This document shows, piece after piece, positions 62,830 to 64,000 of a DNA stretch of 64,000 nucleotides. The position numbers and the translations under genes were made by a program. The notes beneath the pieces are model-generated. The model worked only from the letters and a program-made list of their open reading frames with translations, was not told where the DNA came from and searched no databases. Positions within the stretch are counted from its first letter, which is position 1. Every line of letters starts with the position of its first letter. The stretch spans positions 62,001-126,000 of the forward strand of contig CBDCSM010000012.1 in assembly GCA_965221575.1 (NCBI GenBank), in the 5' to 3' direction. The DNA comes from JAPPHA01 sp965221575. Lineage in GTDB: Bacteria; Pseudomonadota; Alphaproteobacteria; Rhodobacterales; Rhodobacteraceae.

Positions 62830-62915
62830 TGCTTCTTGTCAGGTTTTTTAGGCGGGATTCTGCGAGAATCGACTCTCGGACCCGAACCTCGTTTGTCATG
62901 TTCGTCGGACGTGTC

Positions 62916-63068
62916 CTTGGCCTTGTACACGGTTCCGCGCGAGCCCCCCAGATCGCGGGCGATCTCCGTCGGCGAAGGGCCTTCGGCAAGAAGGTGCCAG
63001 GTCGCGTCCTTGCCGATCTTCCGAGGCCGGCAACGAAAGGTGGCCCTCTGCCTCGAGCAGCGCGATCC
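62916..63068 (-). pseudogene. C-terminal helix-turn-helix relic of a serine resolvase
   Basis: On the minus strand the frame reads CRPRKIGKDATWHLLAEGPS PTEIARDLGGSRGTVYKAK. The GRP(R/K)-then-LLAEG.SPTEIAR.LG.SR.TVYK pattern is the DNA-binding tail of resolvase/invertase-family recombinases. The catalytic domain with its Ser is not found upstream, so only about 50 codons remain. The rest of the 62830-63348 gap shows no gene. Confidence 0.55.
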
Positions 63069-63348
63069 GGGCATCGAGGTTCCGGTTCGCGGTTGAGATT
63101 CTTGCATCGCCGATTCGGGTGGTTGAACCGTTGACCATGGTCCTGCCTTCGGCGTTCTCTGTGCACCATGCCGAAAACGGACCTGAATGAACACGAAACG
63201 GCGGGACTCGAGTCTGCATCTGGCCGGTCATCTTGGGTCCGCCCTCCATCGCGGTTGGTGCTGGCCGAAACGCCGACGCCAGGTGGAATTTGCTCGCGCG
63301 GCGGGAGTCTGCGGAATCGATGTCCGGCTGCCCGATTGCAGGTGAAAG

Positions 63349-64000
63349 TCAGTTGATCTTGACGATCTTGCCCGGATTCATGACGTCGCCGGGGTCGATG
63401 GCGCGCTTGACGTCAGCCATGATCGCCCAGGCGTCGCCATGCTCTTCCGCCATGAACGGTATCTTGCCGACGCCTATTCCGTGCTCACCGGTAATCGTGC
63501 CGCCAAGGCGGAGCGCCCGGTGGTTCATCTTGCCGGCCAGTTCCTTTGCGACCGCCAGCTCGTCCTCGCTTTCAGGGTCAATGAGCAGTGCGGCGTGGAA
63601 GTTGCCATCCCCGACGTGGCCGACGATCGGGCCATCGATCGGACTCGCCTCGATCTCGGCGGCGGTCTCGGAAATCGCCTCGGCAAGACGGGAAATCGGC
63701 ACGCAGACATCGGTCGTGACGACCCGGCATCCCGGCCGCATCGCCTTTGCGGCAAAATAGGCATCGTGCCGTGCGCGCCAAAGTGCGCTCCGGTCTTCGG
63801 CCGTCGTTGCCCACTTGAACGCGCTCCCTTCAAATGAAGCGACCAGGTCGGCGACGGTTTCCTCCTGTTCGGCAATCGCGCCCGGAGTCCCGTGAAACTC
63901 CATGAACAGGTGCGGTTTCTCGGGCAGGTCCATGTCCCGGTCCCAGGCGTTGAGAGCCCGAACCATGGCGGTGTCGGCCAACTCGATCCGGGCGATGGGC
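63349..64000 (-). CDS. FAD-linked oxidase (D-lactate / 2-hydroxyacid dehydrogenase type), C-terminal part
   Basis: The frame is open to the window edge, so the N-terminal FAD domain lies outside. The visible part reads PIARIELADTAMVRALNAW, KPHLFMEFHGTPGAIAEQEE, then IVGHVGDGNFHAALLIDPES and GGTITGEHGIGVGKIPFMAE, ending in DPGDVMNPGKIVKIN. These are the substrate and metal-binding blocks of the FAD-oxidase C-terminal domain (PF02913), as in GlcD and D-lactate dehydrogenases. The exact 2-hydroxyacid cannot be told. Confidence 0.92.
   Translation of the reverse strand, partial: PIARIELADTAMVRALNAWDRDMDLPEKPHLFMEFHGTPGAIAEQEETVADLVASFEGSAFKWATTAEDRSALWRARHDAYFAAKAMRPGCRVVTTDVCVPISRLAEAISETAAEIEASPIDGPIVGHVGDGNFHAALLIDPESEDELAVAKELAGKMNHRALRLGGTITGEHGIGVGKIPFMAEEHGDAWAIMADVKRAIDPGDVMNPGKIVKIN

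Noticed and set aside
1..64000. CRISPR arrays and tRNA genes
   Set aside because: I looked for regularly spaced repeats and for tRNA-like cloverleaf ends and saw none that I could support by eye.

Overview
The window looks like an alphaproteobacterial chromosome of high GC content (my impression, not computed). The evidence is a GcrA cell-cycle regulator next to argD-argF, a lysC-ptsP pair, the RNase P RNA gene directly ahead of mraZ, and a complete division and cell wall (dcw) cluster with FtsZ ending in the alphaproteobacterial type of C-terminal peptide. The chromosome is littered with insertion sequences, toxin-antitoxin genes and decayed defence genes, which would suit a host-associated or mobile-element-rich lineage. 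That lifestyle is an inference.

Layout. 1-4.1 kb is accessory: a proline racemase family 3' end, an acetyltransferase, an intact vapBC, a frameshifted HI1419/HI1420-type toxin-antitoxin pair, an SGNH hydrolase and an IS630 fragment. 4.25-9.1 kb is a minus-strand housekeeping block (ptsP, lysC, a DUF1178 gene, gcrA). 9.5-14.3 kb carries argD-argF, terC, an rluB-type pseudouridine synthase and tadA. 14.7-19.5 kb is again accessory: an unrecognised gene split by a precisely bounded IS5-family element (TGA target duplication), an autotransporter barrel without passenger, and an intact IS630 element flanked by TA.

19.7-22.7 kb holds gatC-gatA (no gatB here), an AmiD-type amidase and rnpB. From 23.2 to 59.5 kb runs mraZ-rsmH-ftsL-ftsI-murE-murF-mraY-murD // ftsW-murG-murC-murB-ddl-ftsQ-ftsA // ftsZ-lpxC-bamD-recN, mostly with overlapping or abutting stop and start codons. 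This block makes the UDP-muramyl pentapeptide and lipid II, builds the divisome, and continues into lipid A synthesis and outer-membrane assembly.

The dcw block is broken twice, at the // marks, and both breaks are filled with defence and mobile DNA. Between murD and ftsW (about 4.3 kb) there is an AlbA_2/ATPase gene next to an HsdM-HsdS deletion fusion, plus remnants of hicB, an Rpn-type protein and a TnpB. Between ftsA and ftsZ (about 8.9 kb) there is a broken DUF4338 (DruA-like) gene, an AAA+ ATPase plus subtilisin pair of the IetAS type whose protease carries an in-frame amber codon ahead of its catalytic domain, group II intron RNA pieces without a reverse transcriptase, and an IS110 element with a candidate bridge-RNA region.

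After recN come a glycerophosphodiester phosphodiesterase, a 21-bp tandem repeat, an amidase-signature enzyme, a resolvase fragment and the C-terminal part of an FAD-linked oxidase running off the window.
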